Translations under genes and position numbers: made by a program
The notes under the pieces: model-generated
Seen by the model: the letters and a program-made list of their open reading frames with translations, nothing else
Told to the model about the DNA's origin: nothing
The model's database searches: none
In this document: positions 9,725-21,736 of the stretch, one piece after another
Numbering within the stretch: the first letter of the stretch is position 1
Layout: each line of letters starts with the position of its first letter
Origin: Yersinia canariae
Lineage (GTDB): Bacteria; Pseudomonadota; Gammaproteobacteria; Enterobacterales; Enterobacteriaceae
DNA length: 64,000 nt
Assembly: GCF_009831415.1 (NCBI RefSeq)
Contig: NZ_CP043727.1
Location: 1,116,001 to 1,180,000 of the forward strand
Direction of reading: 5' to 3'

Positions 9725-9745
9725 TTCACGCAGGGAGGCAGCGCA

Positions 9746-10432
9746 ATGAATGCATCAGATCTCATTCGTATCATGCAATTTGGTGATTCCGTACTGCCGG
9801 TCGGGGCCTTTACGTTTTCTAATGGTGTGGAATCCGCCATTCAAACTGGCGTTGTGCATGACGTGCCGACGCTAAAAGGCTTTGTTTTTACGGCGTTAAA
9901 GCAGGCCGCCAGTTGTGATGGAATGGGGGTTGTTGCTGCCCACCGGGCAGTGATGGCCGATGATCGCGACGGTATCATCCGTGCCGATTGGGCCGTGAAT
10001 AATCGCAAGTTAAATGAAGAAAGCCGCCTGATGGCTACCCGAATGGGGAAAAAACTGGCGGAGATGTCAATCCATGTAGTGGAACATCCTCTGATTAGCT
10101 GGTGGCTGGCGCAGATAAAAAACGGCAATACCGCGGGGACCTATCCGGTCACTCAGGCGGTGGTCATGGCCGCGCAGGGGATTGGGCAGCGGGAAGTGGT
10201 GGTGATGCACCAATATGGTGTGGCGATGACGATATTAAGTGCAGCCATGCGTTTGATGCGCGTTACTCATTTCGATACACAGCATATCTTGTTTGAATTA
10301 AACCACGACATCGAGACATTCTGTGATATCGCCGAAATTGGTGATATTGAGCAGATGTCTTCGTATGTGCCTATTGTGGATGTGTTGGCGGCGGTGCATG
10401 TGAAAGCACACGTTCGCCTCTTTAGTAACTGA
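9746..10432 (+). CDS. ureF: Urease accessory protein UreF
   Basis: A 228-aa all-helical UreF. The N-terminal motif [20 protein letters not shown] is the family signature, and the C-terminal part ([16 protein letters not shown]) fits. UreF bridges UreD-apourease to UreG and gates GTP-dependent nickel insertion. A GGGAGG Shine-Dalgarno lies 8 bases upstream of the ATG, 21 bases after ureE. A 102-base gap to ureG contains no visible gene. Confidence 0.94.
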   Translation: MNASDLIRIMQFGDSVLPVGAFTFSNGVESAIQTGVVHDVPTLKGFVFTALKQAASCDGMGVVAAHRAVMADDRDGIIRADWAVNNRKLNEESRLMATRMGKKLAEMSIHVVEHPLISWWLAQIKNGNTAGTYPVTQAVVMAAQGIGQREVVVMHQYGVAMTILSAAMRLMRVTHFDTQHILFELNHDIETFCDIAEIGDIEQMSSYVPIVDVLAAVHVKAHVRLFSN

Positions 10433-10534
10433 TCGATAAAAATGAATTCTGAGTGCTGGGCGGGTTTGTTAATCACATACATTTTATTCGCCAAGTACCT
10501 AGCCAATATCAGATAAAACTAAGAGGATTACCCC

Positions 10535-11200
10535 GTGAATAGCCATTCAACCGATAAACGCAAAAAGATTACCCGCATTGGTATTGGTGGCCCGGTAGGT
10601 TCAGGTAAAACCGCCATTATCGAAGTGATCACCCCGATTCTGATCAACCGGGGTATTAAGCCACTGATCATTACCAATGACATCGTCACCACCGAGGATG
10701 CCAAACAGGTGAAACGCACCCTTAAAGGTATTCTGGATGAAGAGAAGATCCTAGGGGTAGAAACGGGGGCTTGCCCGCATACCGCAGTGCGTGAAGACCC
10801 GAGCATGAATATTGCCGCAGTGGAGGAGATGGAAGAGCGCTTCCCTGATAGCGACCTGATAATGATTGAAAGTGGCGGTGATAACCTGACATTGACCTTC
10901 AGCCCGGCACTGGCCGACTTCTATATCTATGTTATCGATGTAGCGGAAGGGGAAAAAATCCCGCGTAAAAATGGCCCTGGTTTGGTTCAGGCCGACATTC
11001 TGGTTATTAACAAAATTGACCTCGCACCCTATGTGGGCGCCAGCCTGGATGTGATGGAAAGTGATACCAAAGTGGTTCGTGGCGAGCGGCCTTATATTCT
11101 GACCAACTGCAAAACCGGTCAGGGTATTGAAGAGTTGGTCAATATGATTATGCGCGATTTCCTATTTACCCATGTTGAGCCGCAAGGAGAACATGCATGA
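10535..11200 (+). CDS. ureG: Urease accessory GTPase UreG
   Basis: SIMIBI-class GTPase, 221 aa. The P-loop GGPVGSGKT (about residues 18-26), the nickel site CPH (in VETGACPHTAVRED), the ESGGDNL switch and the NKIDLAPYVG base-recognition motif are all present. GTP hydrolysis drives Ni transfer into UreC. The start codon is GTG with AGAGGA upstream. The stop overlaps ureD by 4 bases (ATGA), so the two are coupled. Confidence 0.97.
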   Translation: MNSHSTDKRKKITRIGIGGPVGSGKTAIIEVITPILINRGIKPLIITNDIVTTEDAKQVKRTLKGILDEEKILGVETGACPHTAVREDPSMNIAAVEEMEERFPDSDLIMIESGGDNLTLTFSPALADFYIYVIDVAEGEKIPRKNGPGLVQADILVINKIDLAPYVGASLDVMESDTKVVRGERPYILTNCKTGQGIEELVNMIMRDFLFTHVEPQGEHA

Positions 11201-12162
11201 CATCGCAGAGCCAGAATATCGTGGAAACTCCTTCACGGGTTCGCGCTCACGCATTAGGTGTTAACGCGCCGGAATTAGCGGAATATCAAGATGAACCGGC
11301 GCAAATGCGTAGCGGAGCCATAGGGAAAAGCGGCTATCTCAAACTAAGATTCGCCAAACGCGAGCATCGCAGTATTTTGGCAGAAATGGAAAGACGCGTG
11401 CCATCAATGGTGCAAAAGGCGCTGTATTGGGATGAAGAAATGCCCGAATTGCCTTGTGTAACCATGATTTCGACGTCGGGGTGCATTTTACAAGGGGACC
11501 GGCTGGCCACTGATGTGATTGTGGAGGCGGGCGCTTGTGCCCATGTCACCACCCAGTCGGCGACCAAAGTCCATATGATGAATGCGAACTATGCGTCGCA
11601 GATACAGAATTTCACCATAGAAGAGGGCGGCTATCTGGAGTTTATGCCAGACCCCCTTATTCCACACCGTAATTCGCGCTTTATTACTGATACCACCATT
11701 AATATTCATCCTACGGCGACTGCGATTTATTCGGAGGTGCTGATGTCTGGGCGTAAATATCACCATGCGGACGAACGCTTTGGTTTTGATGTTTATTCAT
11801 CCAGAGTGGCTGCGCACAATTTGGCCGGTAAAGAGCTATTTGTTGAAAAGTATGTGCTGGAACCGAAGACAGAAAGTCTTGATGCCATTGGGGTAATGCA
11901 ATCATTTGACGCATTTGGCAATGTCATCTTATTAACCCCCAAAGAGCACCATGACCGCATTCTGGCGCGGGTACCCGCCCACTTTGATATGAAAGGGGGG
12001 ATTGCCAGTGGCGCGACGCGCTTACCCAATGATTGCGGTCTGGTATTTAAAGCCTTGGGCATTGACAGTGCGGGTGTTAAGGATGAAATCCGACAGTTCT
12101 GGAAAATAGCGCGTGAGGAGATTCTCGGTGTGACATTGCCAGAAAAATTCTTATGGCGCTAA
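11197..12162 (+). CDS. ureD: Urease accessory protein UreD
   Basis: A 321-aa UreD (UreH-type) scaffold that binds apo-urease and UreFG during activation. Recognised by SGYLKLRFAKREHRSIL, the TTQSATKVH motif (about residues 117-125) and YLEFMPDPLIPHRNSRF. The N-terminal 45 residues are a polar extension. Start overlaps ureG. Last gene of ureABCEFGD; an ERIC-like remnant separates it from yut. Confidence 0.95.
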   Translation: MTSQSQNIVETPSRVRAHALGVNAPELAEYQDEPAQMRSGAIGKSGYLKLRFAKREHRSILAEMERRVPSMVQKALYWDEEMPELPCVTMISTSGCILQGDRLATDVIVEAGACAHVTTQSATKVHMMNANYASQIQNFTIEEGGYLEFMPDPLIPHRNSRFITDTTINIHPTATAIYSEVLMSGRKYHHADERFGFDVYSSRVAAHNLAGKELFVEKYVLEPKTESLDAIGVMQSFDAFGNVILLTPKEHHDRILARVPAHFDMKGGIASGATRLPNDCGLVFKALGIDSAGVKDEIRQFWKIAREEILGVTLPEKFLWR

Positions 12163-12164
12163 GG

Positions 12165-12274
12165 TGTTGCTCAATGTCATACGGTGTTGCAGCAAAGCAT
12201 CGCTGTAACAATCAGTAAGTGCAACTACACATGAGAGCAGCTAACACAGCTGCGGCTTCAAGTTAGAAGGGTAA
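12165..12274. repeat. Degenerate ERIC-like element between ureD and yut
   Basis: The right half resembles the ERIC 3' half (CAGTAAGTG, then GAGAGCAGCTAACACAGCTG, CTTCAAGTTAGAAGGGTA), and the left end (GTCATACGGTGTTGCAGCAAAG) matches the left arm loosely. The central core is divergent. The call rests on likeness to the two clearer copies at 6934 and 58774. Confidence 0.5.
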
Positions 12275-12278
12275 AATA

Positions 12279-13271
12279 ATGAATGCGAAAACGGGCAATC
12301 AATCCGGCTGGGCACAACTGAGTGCTTCAAATGTTTTCATTGAATTTATCGATACAACGCTGCGCGGCTGTGCTCAAGTCATGTTCCAGAATAACCCTCT
12401 AACCGGGTTATTCTTCTTTATCGCGATATTTGTCGGAGCCTTTGGTGAGGGAAATCCGGCGGTGGCCTATGGTTGTGTGCTAGGAACTGTAGTGGCCACA
12501 CTCACCGGGTTAACCATGCGCGACCGTAAATCATGGCGCTCAGGATTATACGGTTATAACGGCTGTTTGGTGGGGACGGCATTACCGACATTTTTGGTTG
12601 CCACGCCAGTGGTCTGGGCCTGTATTGTTTTGGGCAGTATCGTGTCGGTCATTGTTATGGCCTGCATCGCGGATATTTTAAAAACCTGGAAAGTCGCGGC
12701 GTTAACAGCACCTTTTGTTCTCACCACTTGGATGATATTACTGGCCAGCTACGCCTTTGCCGGTTTGCATAGCAGTGGATTACCGACGCCAGCACTTCCC
12801 CATCCACTCGTTTTAGACGCGAGTGCCGTGGCGGCTGGTGGCAATATTGTCGTCAGCATGTTTAATGGTATTTCGCAGGTATTCTTATTCAGCAGTTTGA
12901 TTGGCGGTATTCTTTTTGTCATCGGGCTTGCGGTTGAATCGCTTTGGGCGGCGATTTTTGCACTGGGGGGAACGCTCTTGGCACTTCTCACCGCTATGTT
13001 TCTTGGGGCAAATCCTAGCAGTATTGATGCCGGACTTTATGCATTCAGTGCGGTATTAACAGCGATTGCTTTAGGTTCAACATTTAATAAACCCAGTTGG
13101 CGTGTGCTGGCTTATACCATCATCGGGGTTATTTTTACGGTCATCGTACAGGGTGCGCTAAATATATTCTTATCCCCTATTGGTATTCCTACATTAACGA
13201 TGCCTTTTGTTCTCGCTTCATGGTTGTTCCTGGTTCCGAATAAAGATGTAATGCCAGCACATAGACAATAA
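12279..13271 (+). CDS. yut: Urea transporter Yut
   Basis: A 330-aa polytopic inner-membrane protein of the UT urea-channel family. Two internally repeated halves are visible, each with a hydrophobic core and a conserved loop (FQNNPLTGLFFFIAIFVG near residues 29-46; GLYGYNGCLVGTALPTF near 89-105; a second-half GLYAFSAVLTAIALGSTF). Urea is admitted down its gradient to the cytoplasmic urease. Placement directly after ureD fits the known Yersinia arrangement. Ten or so hydrophobic segments, intact frame. Confidence 0.92.
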   Translation: MNAKTGNQSGWAQLSASNVFIEFIDTTLRGCAQVMFQNNPLTGLFFFIAIFVGAFGEGNPAVAYGCVLGTVVATLTGLTMRDRKSWRSGLYGYNGCLVGTALPTFLVATPVVWACIVLGSIVSVIVMACIADILKTWKVAALTAPFVLTTWMILLASYAFAGLHSSGLPTPALPHPLVLDASAVAAGGNIVVSMFNGISQVFLFSSLIGGILFVIGLAVESLWAAIFALGGTLLALLTAMFLGANPSSIDAGLYAFSAVLTAIALGSTFNKPSWRVLAYTIIGVIFTVIVQGALNIFLSPIGIPTLTMPFVLASWLFLVPNKDVMPAHRQ

Positions 13272-13949
13272 CGATTTTATTCTGGAGCACCAACATGACA
13301 ACTGGAATAGAGAAACGTAGCGCGTTTGGCAACCAGCAAACTAAACGTCGTGCTATTTATTTATTGATAGGATTACTGGTTGTTAATGGGCTGGCATGGC
13401 TTTGGGCTTTTACTGAATTTAATGATAATGCGGTGTTGATGGGAATGGCATTCCTGGCTTATAGCTTTGGTTTACGTCATGCTGTTGACGCCGACCATAT
13501 TGCGGCCATTGATAATGTTACCCGCAAACTTATGCAGCAGGGGAAAACCCCGATTGCAGTGGGAACATTCTTCTCCCTTGGACATTCCACCATTGTCATA
13601 TTAGCGTCACTTGCCATCGCCGCGACCGCGATGGCATTTAAAAATAATATGGCATGGTTCCATGAAACGGGAGGTTTGATTGGAACATTAGTCTCATCTC
13701 TGTTTTTATTGTTATTTGGCTTCCTTAATTTAACCATCCTGATTTCAGTCTATAAAAAATTCAAACAGGTCAAAGCGGGGCATGTCTATAAAGACGAAGA
13801 GCTTGACCTGCTGGTGACGAATAATGGTGGTTTTCTCGCCAGAATATTCAAACGTGTATTTAATATGGTGAGTAAAAGCTGGCATATGTACCCGGTGGGA
13901 TTTTTATTTGGCCTGGGTTTTGATACCGCGACTGAAATTGGAGTATTAG

Positions 13950-15144
<1,195 letters not shown>

Positions 15145-15570
15145 TTAGGAATCTCAGCTGCAAGTGCCACCCACGGTATGAATTTATGGTCAATTATGGT
15201 CTTCCCTATTTTATTTGCTTCCGGGATGGCATTGATCGACTCACTTGATAACTTTGTTATGATTGGCGCATATGGCTGGGCTTTTTCTAAACCAGTACGT
15301 AAATTGTATTACAACATTACTATCACGGCAGCTTCAGTTATCATCGCATTCTTCATTGGTGGGATTGAAGCATTAGGGTTAATTGCAGATAAACTTAATT
15401 TGACCGGTGGCTTTTGGACACCAATAAATAATATCAGTGAAAACTTAGGTGAGATAGGTTACTGGATTATTGGTATGTTTATCCTGTGCTGGATAATTTC
15501 TGCGGTTAATTATTATGTTCGTGGTTATGATAAATTAAGTATTACTCGTTAGTTATAATTTAATAAAATA

Positions 15571-15597
15571 AAAAGGCGCTTATCAAGCGCCTTTTTT
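15571..15597 (+). terminator. Bidirectional rho-independent terminator
   Basis: AAAAGGCGCTT, a short loop, then AAGCGCCTTTTTT. It has A and T runs on both sides and sits between the convergent nickel permease and hdeB genes, so it can serve both. Confidence 0.85.
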
Positions 15598-15617
15598 ATA
15601 AGATAAACATTTACAGA

Positions 15618-15950
15618 TTACATGTGTTTTTTAGCAAAACCTAAAATATCCTGTTTAATTTCAGAGAGTTTGCTTTCAGGTGCTTTCTTGCAGACTTCGA
15701 CCACTTTCGGTGTCACGATAGTGTCAGTCTCGTGCAAGTCAACATAATCACCTTTCTTATATTGAGTATCATCATTTATTACCCAATAAACGACAGGAGT
15801 AAATGACTTAGGATTCAGATCCAGGAACTCTTTGCAGGTCATATCACTCGGGGTAGTCGCTGTTGTGCTAGTGGTTGCTGCAAAACTTGTGGCGGCAGCG
15901 GAAAGTAATAAACCAGTCAATGCAATATTACGAAGTGATTTGTAGGACAT
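15618..15950 (-). CDS. hdeB: Periplasmic acid-stress chaperone HdeB
   Basis: A 110-aa protein close in size to E. coli HdeB (108 aa). Residues 1-24 are a signal peptide ending SFA. Cys39 and Cys87 would form the conserved intramolecular disulfide. The mature part starts MTCKEFLDLNPKSFTPVVYW, typical of HdeA/HdeB. The chaperone prevents aggregation of periplasmic proteins at low pH. Its position next to the acid-active urease cluster suggests a local acid-survival region, though it is transcribed convergently with it. Confidence 0.85.
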   Translation of the reverse strand: MSYKSLRNIALTGLLLSAAATSFAATTSTTATTPSDMTCKEFLDLNPKSFTPVVYWVINDDTQYKKGDYVDLHETDTIVTPKVVEVCKKAPESKLSEIKQDILGFAKKHM

Positions 15951-16294
15951 GCTTATTTCCTTATTTATCTGTTAAATATGATGGAATATTTAAGACACTT
16001 AAATTAAGGGTGATAGATATCACTCAAGTCTACGAACATTGGCATTTCCGATATGCCAATGAACCTGTATATTATTAACCAAAATGGGATTAATGCCAAC
16101 TATAGGATTATTATTTTACTCATTATTGAGTATGGATAACTTTACAAAATGTAAAATGACCAGAGTGATGTTGTCTTTATAAGGATAACCGAATTATCAT
16201 TTGATTTTGGTCAAAAATAATCATATTTGACCATGATTTTTATCATTTTTTATCTATACTTGATTCACCTATAACAATTTTAGTCACTCTATTG
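15951..16294. other. Divergent intergenic region between hdeB and kch
   Basis: A 344-base AT-rich spacer holding promoters for both genes. No ORF or hairpin that I would defend. ATCATTTTTTATCTATACT near 16242-16260 could contribute a sigma-70 -10 (TATACT) for kch. Confidence 0.4.
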
Positions 16295-17470
16295 ATGAAA
16301 ATATTACAGGAAATTAAAACTAAAGTATCAATACCACTTTTATTGGCTATTTTGGTCGCCATTAATGGGTATTTGGTGTTAAGCCCTGTGCTTTTCCGGG
16401 CACTATCTCATTCAACAGATGCGATGAGCAATTTCAGTACTTGGAAGGAGGCGCTAAGTTTTCTCGAATTATTGGAAATTCCAAGGTTTATGATTGGGTT
16501 GCTATTGATATTAATGGCATTTTCAGTCGCGATGAAAATCCGTACTGCATGGTTTCTTACGGTATTATTGTTGTTTACTCTCGTTGCTATCAATATCTTT
16601 ATTCTAAAAGATCAGAATAAACTGACGACTTATTCCCTTATTGTCGTTGTTGCGCTGCTATTTTATTGGCGTGAGTTTGATCATTACAGTCTCGGCAGTG
16701 CAACATTTTTTGCGATCGCGAGTATTTGTTCATTAATCGTCTATAGCATGCTGGGTACACTTTACATGGGCGATGAGTTCGCACCGGCAGTGACCGATTT
16801 ACCTACTGCGTTCTATTTCGCGATTGTTTGTATGTCAACAGTGGGCTTCGGGGATATTATTCCGCATACCACTGTGGCGAGAATGTTCACTCTTACGGTG
16901 ATTATTGCTGGTATTACAGTCTTTGCTACTTCGATTGCTTCTATTGCCGGCCCGATAATCAGTAATAATATTAAACGCATTGTTAAAGGTAGGATCTATC
17001 ACGTGGAACGTAAAAATCATTTTATTATTGTCGGTTCCAATTCTTTGGCACTCAATGTCTATAATGGCCTGCGTGACCGAGGTGATGATGTCACTGTTGT
17101 TTGCTCGGTAGGTAGCCAACACAGTTTTCCTCCACATGCGGATGTTATCGAGGGAGATCCCTCTTCAGTAGAAACACTGAAACTGGCTGGTGCCGCCAAG
17201 GCAAAATATATTATTGCATTGTGCAACAATGATGCCGACAACACCTTTACTATTTTGGCAGCGAAAGAAATTGCTGGTGAAGGGACGAAAACACTGGCAT
17301 TAGTCAATGAAACACAGAATATGAAGAAAGTGAAACGGGTTAACCCTGATATGGTGTTCTCACTGCCATTATTGGGGAGTGAACTGCTGGTCAGGACCTT
17401 AAATGGCGATACGATTAATAACTCTCTTATTACCGAAATGTTCTTTGGTAATTGTCAGAAATTAGATTAA
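16295..17470 (+). CDS. kch: Voltage-gated potassium channel protein Kch
   Basis: A 391-aa K+ channel. The order is cytoplasmic N-terminus, six hydrophobic segments to about residue 225, with the pore filter TVGFGD at about 182-187 (Phe replaces the commoner Tyr). An RCK/TrkA-N domain follows (HFIIVGSNSLALNVYNGL from about 240, acidic GDP motif, CNNDADNTFTILAAKE). Arrangement and sequence parallel E. coli Kch (417 aa), but it is shorter at the C-terminus. I chose the ATG at 16295; a TTG sits immediately before it. Monocistronic, ending in its own terminator. Confidence 0.88.
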   Translation: MKILQEIKTKVSIPLLLAILVAINGYLVLSPVLFRALSHSTDAMSNFSTWKEALSFLELLEIPRFMIGLLLILMAFSVAMKIRTAWFLTVLLLFTLVAINIFILKDQNKLTTYSLIVVVALLFYWREFDHYSLGSATFFAIASICSLIVYSMLGTLYMGDEFAPAVTDLPTAFYFAIVCMSTVGFGDIIPHTTVARMFTLTVIIAGITVFATSIASIAGPIISNNIKRIVKGRIYHVERKNHFIIVGSNSLALNVYNGLRDRGDDVTVVCSVGSQHSFPPHADVIEGDPSSVETLKLAGAAKAKYIIALCNNDADNTFTILAAKEIAGEGTKTLALVNETQNMKKVKRVNPDMVFSLPLLGSELLVRTLNGDTINNSLITEMFFGNCQKLD

Positions 17471-17498
17471 CGCTATTGGATTATCAGCAAATACGCAT

Positions 17499-17526
17499 AA
17501 AAACACCCTCATGATGAGGGTGTTTT
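17499..17526 (+). terminator. Terminator between kch and crcB
   Basis: AAAACACCCTC-ATG-ATGAGGGTGTTTTT: an 8-9 bp GC-rich stem with flanking A and T runs, able to serve both convergent genes. Confidence 0.85.
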
Positions 17527-17553
17527 TATACCTCAAAATATCCCTACACTTTC

Positions 17554-17958
17554 TTATTCTGTGGTGGTTTGTGGATCTTTAGGTTTTTCTTTGGGGCCGA
17601 CCATTAAACCCAATTCAACAGCGATAAAACCAACGATTAAACTAGCAACCAAATAACAGATTGACACTAGAATGCCACTGGGGGTTTTCATCATTTCGAC
17701 GGCACCAAATACGAAACTGGAAAATGTCGACAGGCCACCCATGATGCCGGTACCCACCATCAAATGGACATATTGGTTAATTTTACCGTTTTTAAAGAAG
17801 GAGGTGGCTAGCCCTAATAAAAATGCGGCGATGATATTGGCTGCAAAGATATCCATCGGGAAGCCATCGGCCAGTCGCGGTACTGATAACATAATAAACT
17901 CACGACACATGGCACCAAAAGCACCACCAACAAAAACTAAAATAATAAGATTCGGCAT
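17554..17958 (-). CDS. crcB: Fluoride channel subunit CrcB (copy 2)
   Basis: A 134-aa four-helix protein of the Fluc/CrcB family, which exports fluoride as dual-topology dimers. Signature features are [13 protein letters not shown] near the N-terminus and [17 protein letters not shown] in helix 3 (the TFSSF motif lines the fluoride pore). A second crcB lies 36 bases upstream on the same strand, so the two may form a heterodimer. C-terminus is short and polar ([12 protein letters not shown]). Shine-Dalgarno GGAGAG. Confidence 0.9.
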   Translation of the reverse strand: MPNLIILVFVGGAFGAMCREFIMLSVPRLADGFPMDIFAANIIAAFLLGLATSFFKNGKINQYVHLMVGTGIMGGLSTFSSFVFGAVEMMKTPSGILVSICYLVASLIVGFIAVELGLMVGPKEKPKDPQTTTE

Positions 17959-17993
17959 AACAATTCTCTCCGATTAATAAATTAGTCCTCTGA

Positions 17994-18374
17994 CTAATAA
18001 GCCAGCCATGCACCAAACGCGGCTGCCGCTAAACCGACTAATACAGAGATAATCAGATATCCAGCAGCAATAGCTCTGCCTCGGGTTGTAGACAGTTTTG
18101 CCGCATCTAATTGCATGCTACTGAAAGTGGTATAGCCGCCTAAAATACCGGTTAACACGGCTGCATTCATGAGGTCACCATAGCGATCGCGCCAGTCGAC
18201 ACTAAAAAGAATGCTCAGATAACCAATCACAAATGCCCCCGAAATATTAATTAGAAAAGTGCCGAGGGGGAAATTACCTTTATATATTTTGCCGACACCG
18301 AGCCCTATCCACCATCGTAATAGTGAGCCGATCCCACCACCTAGCCCAACCCACATGACATCGATTGCAGTCAT
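17994..18374 (-). CDS. crcB: Fluoride channel subunit CrcB (copy 1)
   Basis: Second CrcB/Fluc protein, 126 aa from ATG 18374, which has GGAGGG seven bases upstream; the longer frame to 18440 adds 22 residues without family likeness. Motifs are GLGGGIGSLLRWWIG (N-terminus) and GILGGYTTFSSMQLD (pore helix). Probably co-transcribed with the copy at 17554. I saw no convincing fluoride riboswitch in the 190 bases upstream. Confidence 0.9.
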   Translation of the reverse strand: MTAIDVMWVGLGGGIGSLLRWWIGLGVGKIYKGNFPLGTFLINISGAFVIGYLSILFSVDWRDRYGDLMNAAVLTGILGGYTTFSSMQLDAAKLSTTRGRAIAAGYLIISVLVGLAAAAFGAWLAY

Positions 18375-18563
18375 AAAAAACCCTCCATAGTTATTCATTA
18401 GAGTGGCAATAATTGTAGTACAAATAAGCCATGGCAGCATTCGGATATATGAATTATAGAGTAAGATTTGATGCAGAAAGGGCGGGGTGCTTGCAGTGGT
18501 AGAAGATAGGGTTAAAATAGGAATGCTGTTTCAAAAATACAATAAATGGAGATAGAAGCCATC

Positions 18564-19598
<1,035 letters not shown>

Positions 19599-19631
19599 TT
19601 TGTTATAACTCGTCACTGACAGTAATCATGT

Positions 19632-19659
19632 AAAAGCCGGAAGATTTTCCGGCTTTTTG
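19632..19659 (+). terminator. Terminator between yghZ and yliI
   Basis: AAAAGCCGGA, loop AGAT, TTCCGGCTTTTT. Convergent position between two genes; both strands carry a T run. Confidence 0.88.
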
Positions 19660-19678
19660 TCGGAGATATATTGGGAAA

Positions 19679-20842
19679 TTATGGATTAGTCGCAAGGCCG
19701 ACTTTTAGTAACTTACCATCGCTCTCGTCCGTCAACAGATAAACATAGCCGTCAGGTCCGATGCGCACATCGCGGATTCGTTCGCCGCGCGAACCCAGCA
19801 GGCGCTCTTCGGCAATGACTTTATCGCCATCCAGTTGCAAGCGAATTAACTCTTTTTGCGCTAATGCTCCAATGAATAGTGAGTGTTGCCAGGCTGGGAA
19901 TCGAGCGGCATTATAAAATGCCATCCCACTGATACCTGGCGATTTTTCCCAGTAATAAGCGGGCTGTTCAGTCCCATCAAGATGCGTACCTTTGGCTTCA
20001 GGGATCGGCAAACCAGAATAATTCACGCCATGCGTTGCTAATGGCCAGCCGTAGTTTTTTCCAGCCTCGGGGATATTTATTTCATCGCCACCTTTCGGCC
20101 CATGTTCATTAGACCACATCACGCCACTCCATGGGTTAAGTGCCAGCCCTTGCGGATTGCGATGGCCGTAGGACCAGATTTCTGGTTTTGCCGGTGACTT
20201 ATTAGTAAAGGGATTATCTTTTGATACCTTACCGTCGAGGGTTAGACGGACAACTTTACCTTGATGCAAGCTCAAATCCTGAGCTGTCAGGCGCTGATTA
20301 TTTTCACCTAGGGTGATAAAGAGATGGTTTTGTTCATCAAAAGCTAATTTACCGCCAAAATGGTTGCCAGTTGATAATTTGGGTTGTTGGCGGAAAAAGA
20401 CAGTGAAGTTTTCAATGGCAGTTCCTTGCGGATTAAGGCGACCATAGCCGACTGCTGTACCGGCTTTCCCATCCTTTCCCTCTTCGGCAAAACTGAGATA
20501 AATGCGCCTATCTTGAGCAAACTTCGGTGATAATGCCACTTCAAGTAAGCCACCTTGCCCTTTGGCATACACCGCAGGCACCCCTTTTAAGGGCTCTGAT
20601 AGCGCTTTTCCTTGCTGCCATAATCGTAACTGCCCGGAACGCTCAGTGATTAAAATCCCTCCATTTTCCGGCAAAAATGCCAGGGACCAGGGATGATCCA
20701 GCCCATCTTGCAGTTCAGCGACGGTCACTGTGGTGGGAGGGGCTGCTATCACTGGTGTCGAGATAAACACACTGAGTATGAGGAATTTTAATACCTGCAA
20801 AGGCAGTCGAGAAGTTGGTGTTTTATATCCTAATAACGTCAT
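19679..20842 (-). CDS. yliI: PQQ-dependent aldose sugar dehydrogenase YliI
   Basis: A soluble-glucose-dehydrogenase-like beta-propeller of 387 aa from ATG 20842, which has GGAG six bases upstream; the frame stays open to 20950 but the extra residues look unrelated. A signal peptide (about residues 1-35, ending IAA) puts it in the periplasm. Hallmarks are LDHPWSLAFLPENGG, STGNHFGGKLAFD, LGENNQR, WSYGHRNPQGLALNPWSG, NEHGPKGGDEIN and RGERIRDVRIGPDGYVYLLTDE. By homology with E. coli YliI it oxidises aldose sugars with pyrroloquinoline quinone, which enterobacteria take from outside. Confidence 0.9.
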   Translation of the reverse strand: MTLLGYKTPTSRLPLQVLKFLILSVFISTPVIAAPPTTVTVAELQDGLDHPWSLAFLPENGGILITERSGQLRLWQQGKALSEPLKGVPAVYAKGQGGLLEVALSPKFAQDRRIYLSFAEEGKDGKAGTAVGYGRLNPQGTAIENFTVFFRQQPKLSTGNHFGGKLAFDEQNHLFITLGENNQRLTAQDLSLHQGKVVRLTLDGKVSKDNPFTNKSPAKPEIWSYGHRNPQGLALNPWSGVMWSNEHGPKGGDEINIPEAGKNYGWPLATHGVNYSGLPIPEAKGTHLDGTEQPAYYWEKSPGISGMAFYNAARFPAWQHSLFIGALAQKELIRLQLDGDKVIAEERLLGSRGERIRDVRIGPDGYVYLLTDESDGKLLKVGLATNP

Positions 20843-21170
20843 TAGCCACTCCATAAATATGCAAACACCTGTTAACTTTAGAGTATTAAGTAGAAATCGG
20901 CTATTTTTGCCTCTAAACCGTGTGTGGAGAAGAGAATAGTGGCTATGCACTTCGCTTCACGAATAAAGCTGACGGGGTGAACTCAGGCTAAAAGTGAGAA
21001 AGTCTGGATGAAACGATTATCAAACCAATAAGATTCCCTAATTTATCTTTTTATAGGTTTCAATAGATTTTATCGCTATCCCTTGTTGTTCCAAAATCCT
21101 TCAATAAAAACTAACCACCTGAAATACAAATGAATTAAACTTAATTCGCCGAGCAAAAAAATAATCATTT
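20843..21170. other. Intergenic region between yliI and the chb operon
   Basis: About 330 bases, AT-rich towards the right, with no defensible gene. It should hold the yliI promoter. Confidence 0.4.
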
Positions 21171-21186
21171 TGCGATAACCATCACA
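21171..21186. promoter_or_regulatory. Candidate CRP site upstream of chb operon
   Basis: TGCGATAACCATCACA: TGCGA-N6-TCACA, one mismatch to the CRP consensus TGTGA-N6-TCACA. A catabolite-controlled sugar operon makes this plausible. The site is 223 bases upstream of chbB, implying a long leader. Confidence 0.5.
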
Positions 21187-21408
21187 TTGTAATAACTAAG
21201 AAATGTGAAGGCTATCAATGTGGAAAGTCAATTAGAGACGATTATGCTTGTGCTAGGATTACTGTATTGGCTGTCAACTCCGTATACTGCCGACAACCAG
21301 AAACAATGGAGCTGGGCAAGGGGCACGATAAAGTTCAGATAAAGGGAATTCACCATTGCACTGGCATATGAATAACTTGTGTCTTTTGAACATCAAAAGG
21401 TGTTGGGT

Positions 21409-21726
21409 ATGGAAAAGAAAAAAATTTATCTATTTTGCTCTGCTGGTATGTCTACATCGTTACTGGTTTCCAAAATGAAAGTGCAAGCAGAGAAGTATGA
21501 AGTGCCAGTGATAATCAATGCTTACCCGGAAGCGCTGGCAGCACAGCATGGCACTGAAGCAGATGTGATCCTATTAGGGCCGCAGATTGCTTACATGTTG
21601 CCCGAGGTCACCAAAATGTTCCCTAACAAACCCGTCGAAGTGATTGATTCAATTCTGTACGGAAAAGTTGATGGTTTAGGGGTATTAAAAGCTGCTGTTG
21701 CCGCAATAAAAAAAGCAAAACAATAA
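21409..21726 (+). CDS. chbB: PTS beta-diglucoside (chitobiose/cellobiose) EIIB component
   Basis: A 105-aa EIIB of the lactose/cellobiose PTS family, starting [20 protein letters not shown]. The phosphocysteine is Cys10 in the CSAGMSTS loop. It is near-identical in pattern to E. coli ChbB (106 aa). The frame extends upstream to a GTG at 21379, but the ATG at 21409 aligns with the family start. It accepts phosphate from ChbA and passes it to the sugar bound by EIIC. Confidence 0.93.
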   Translation: MEKKKIYLFCSAGMSTSLLVSKMKVQAEKYEVPVIINAYPEALAAQHGTEADVILLGPQIAYMLPEVTKMFPNKPVEVIDSILYGKVDGLGVLKAAVAAIKKAKQ

Positions 21727-21736
21727 GGGGAGCACT

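Noticed and set aside
18375..18545. Possible fluoride riboswitch upstream of crcB
   Set aside because: I searched the leader for the crcB-motif core and pseudoknot and saw none I could defend.
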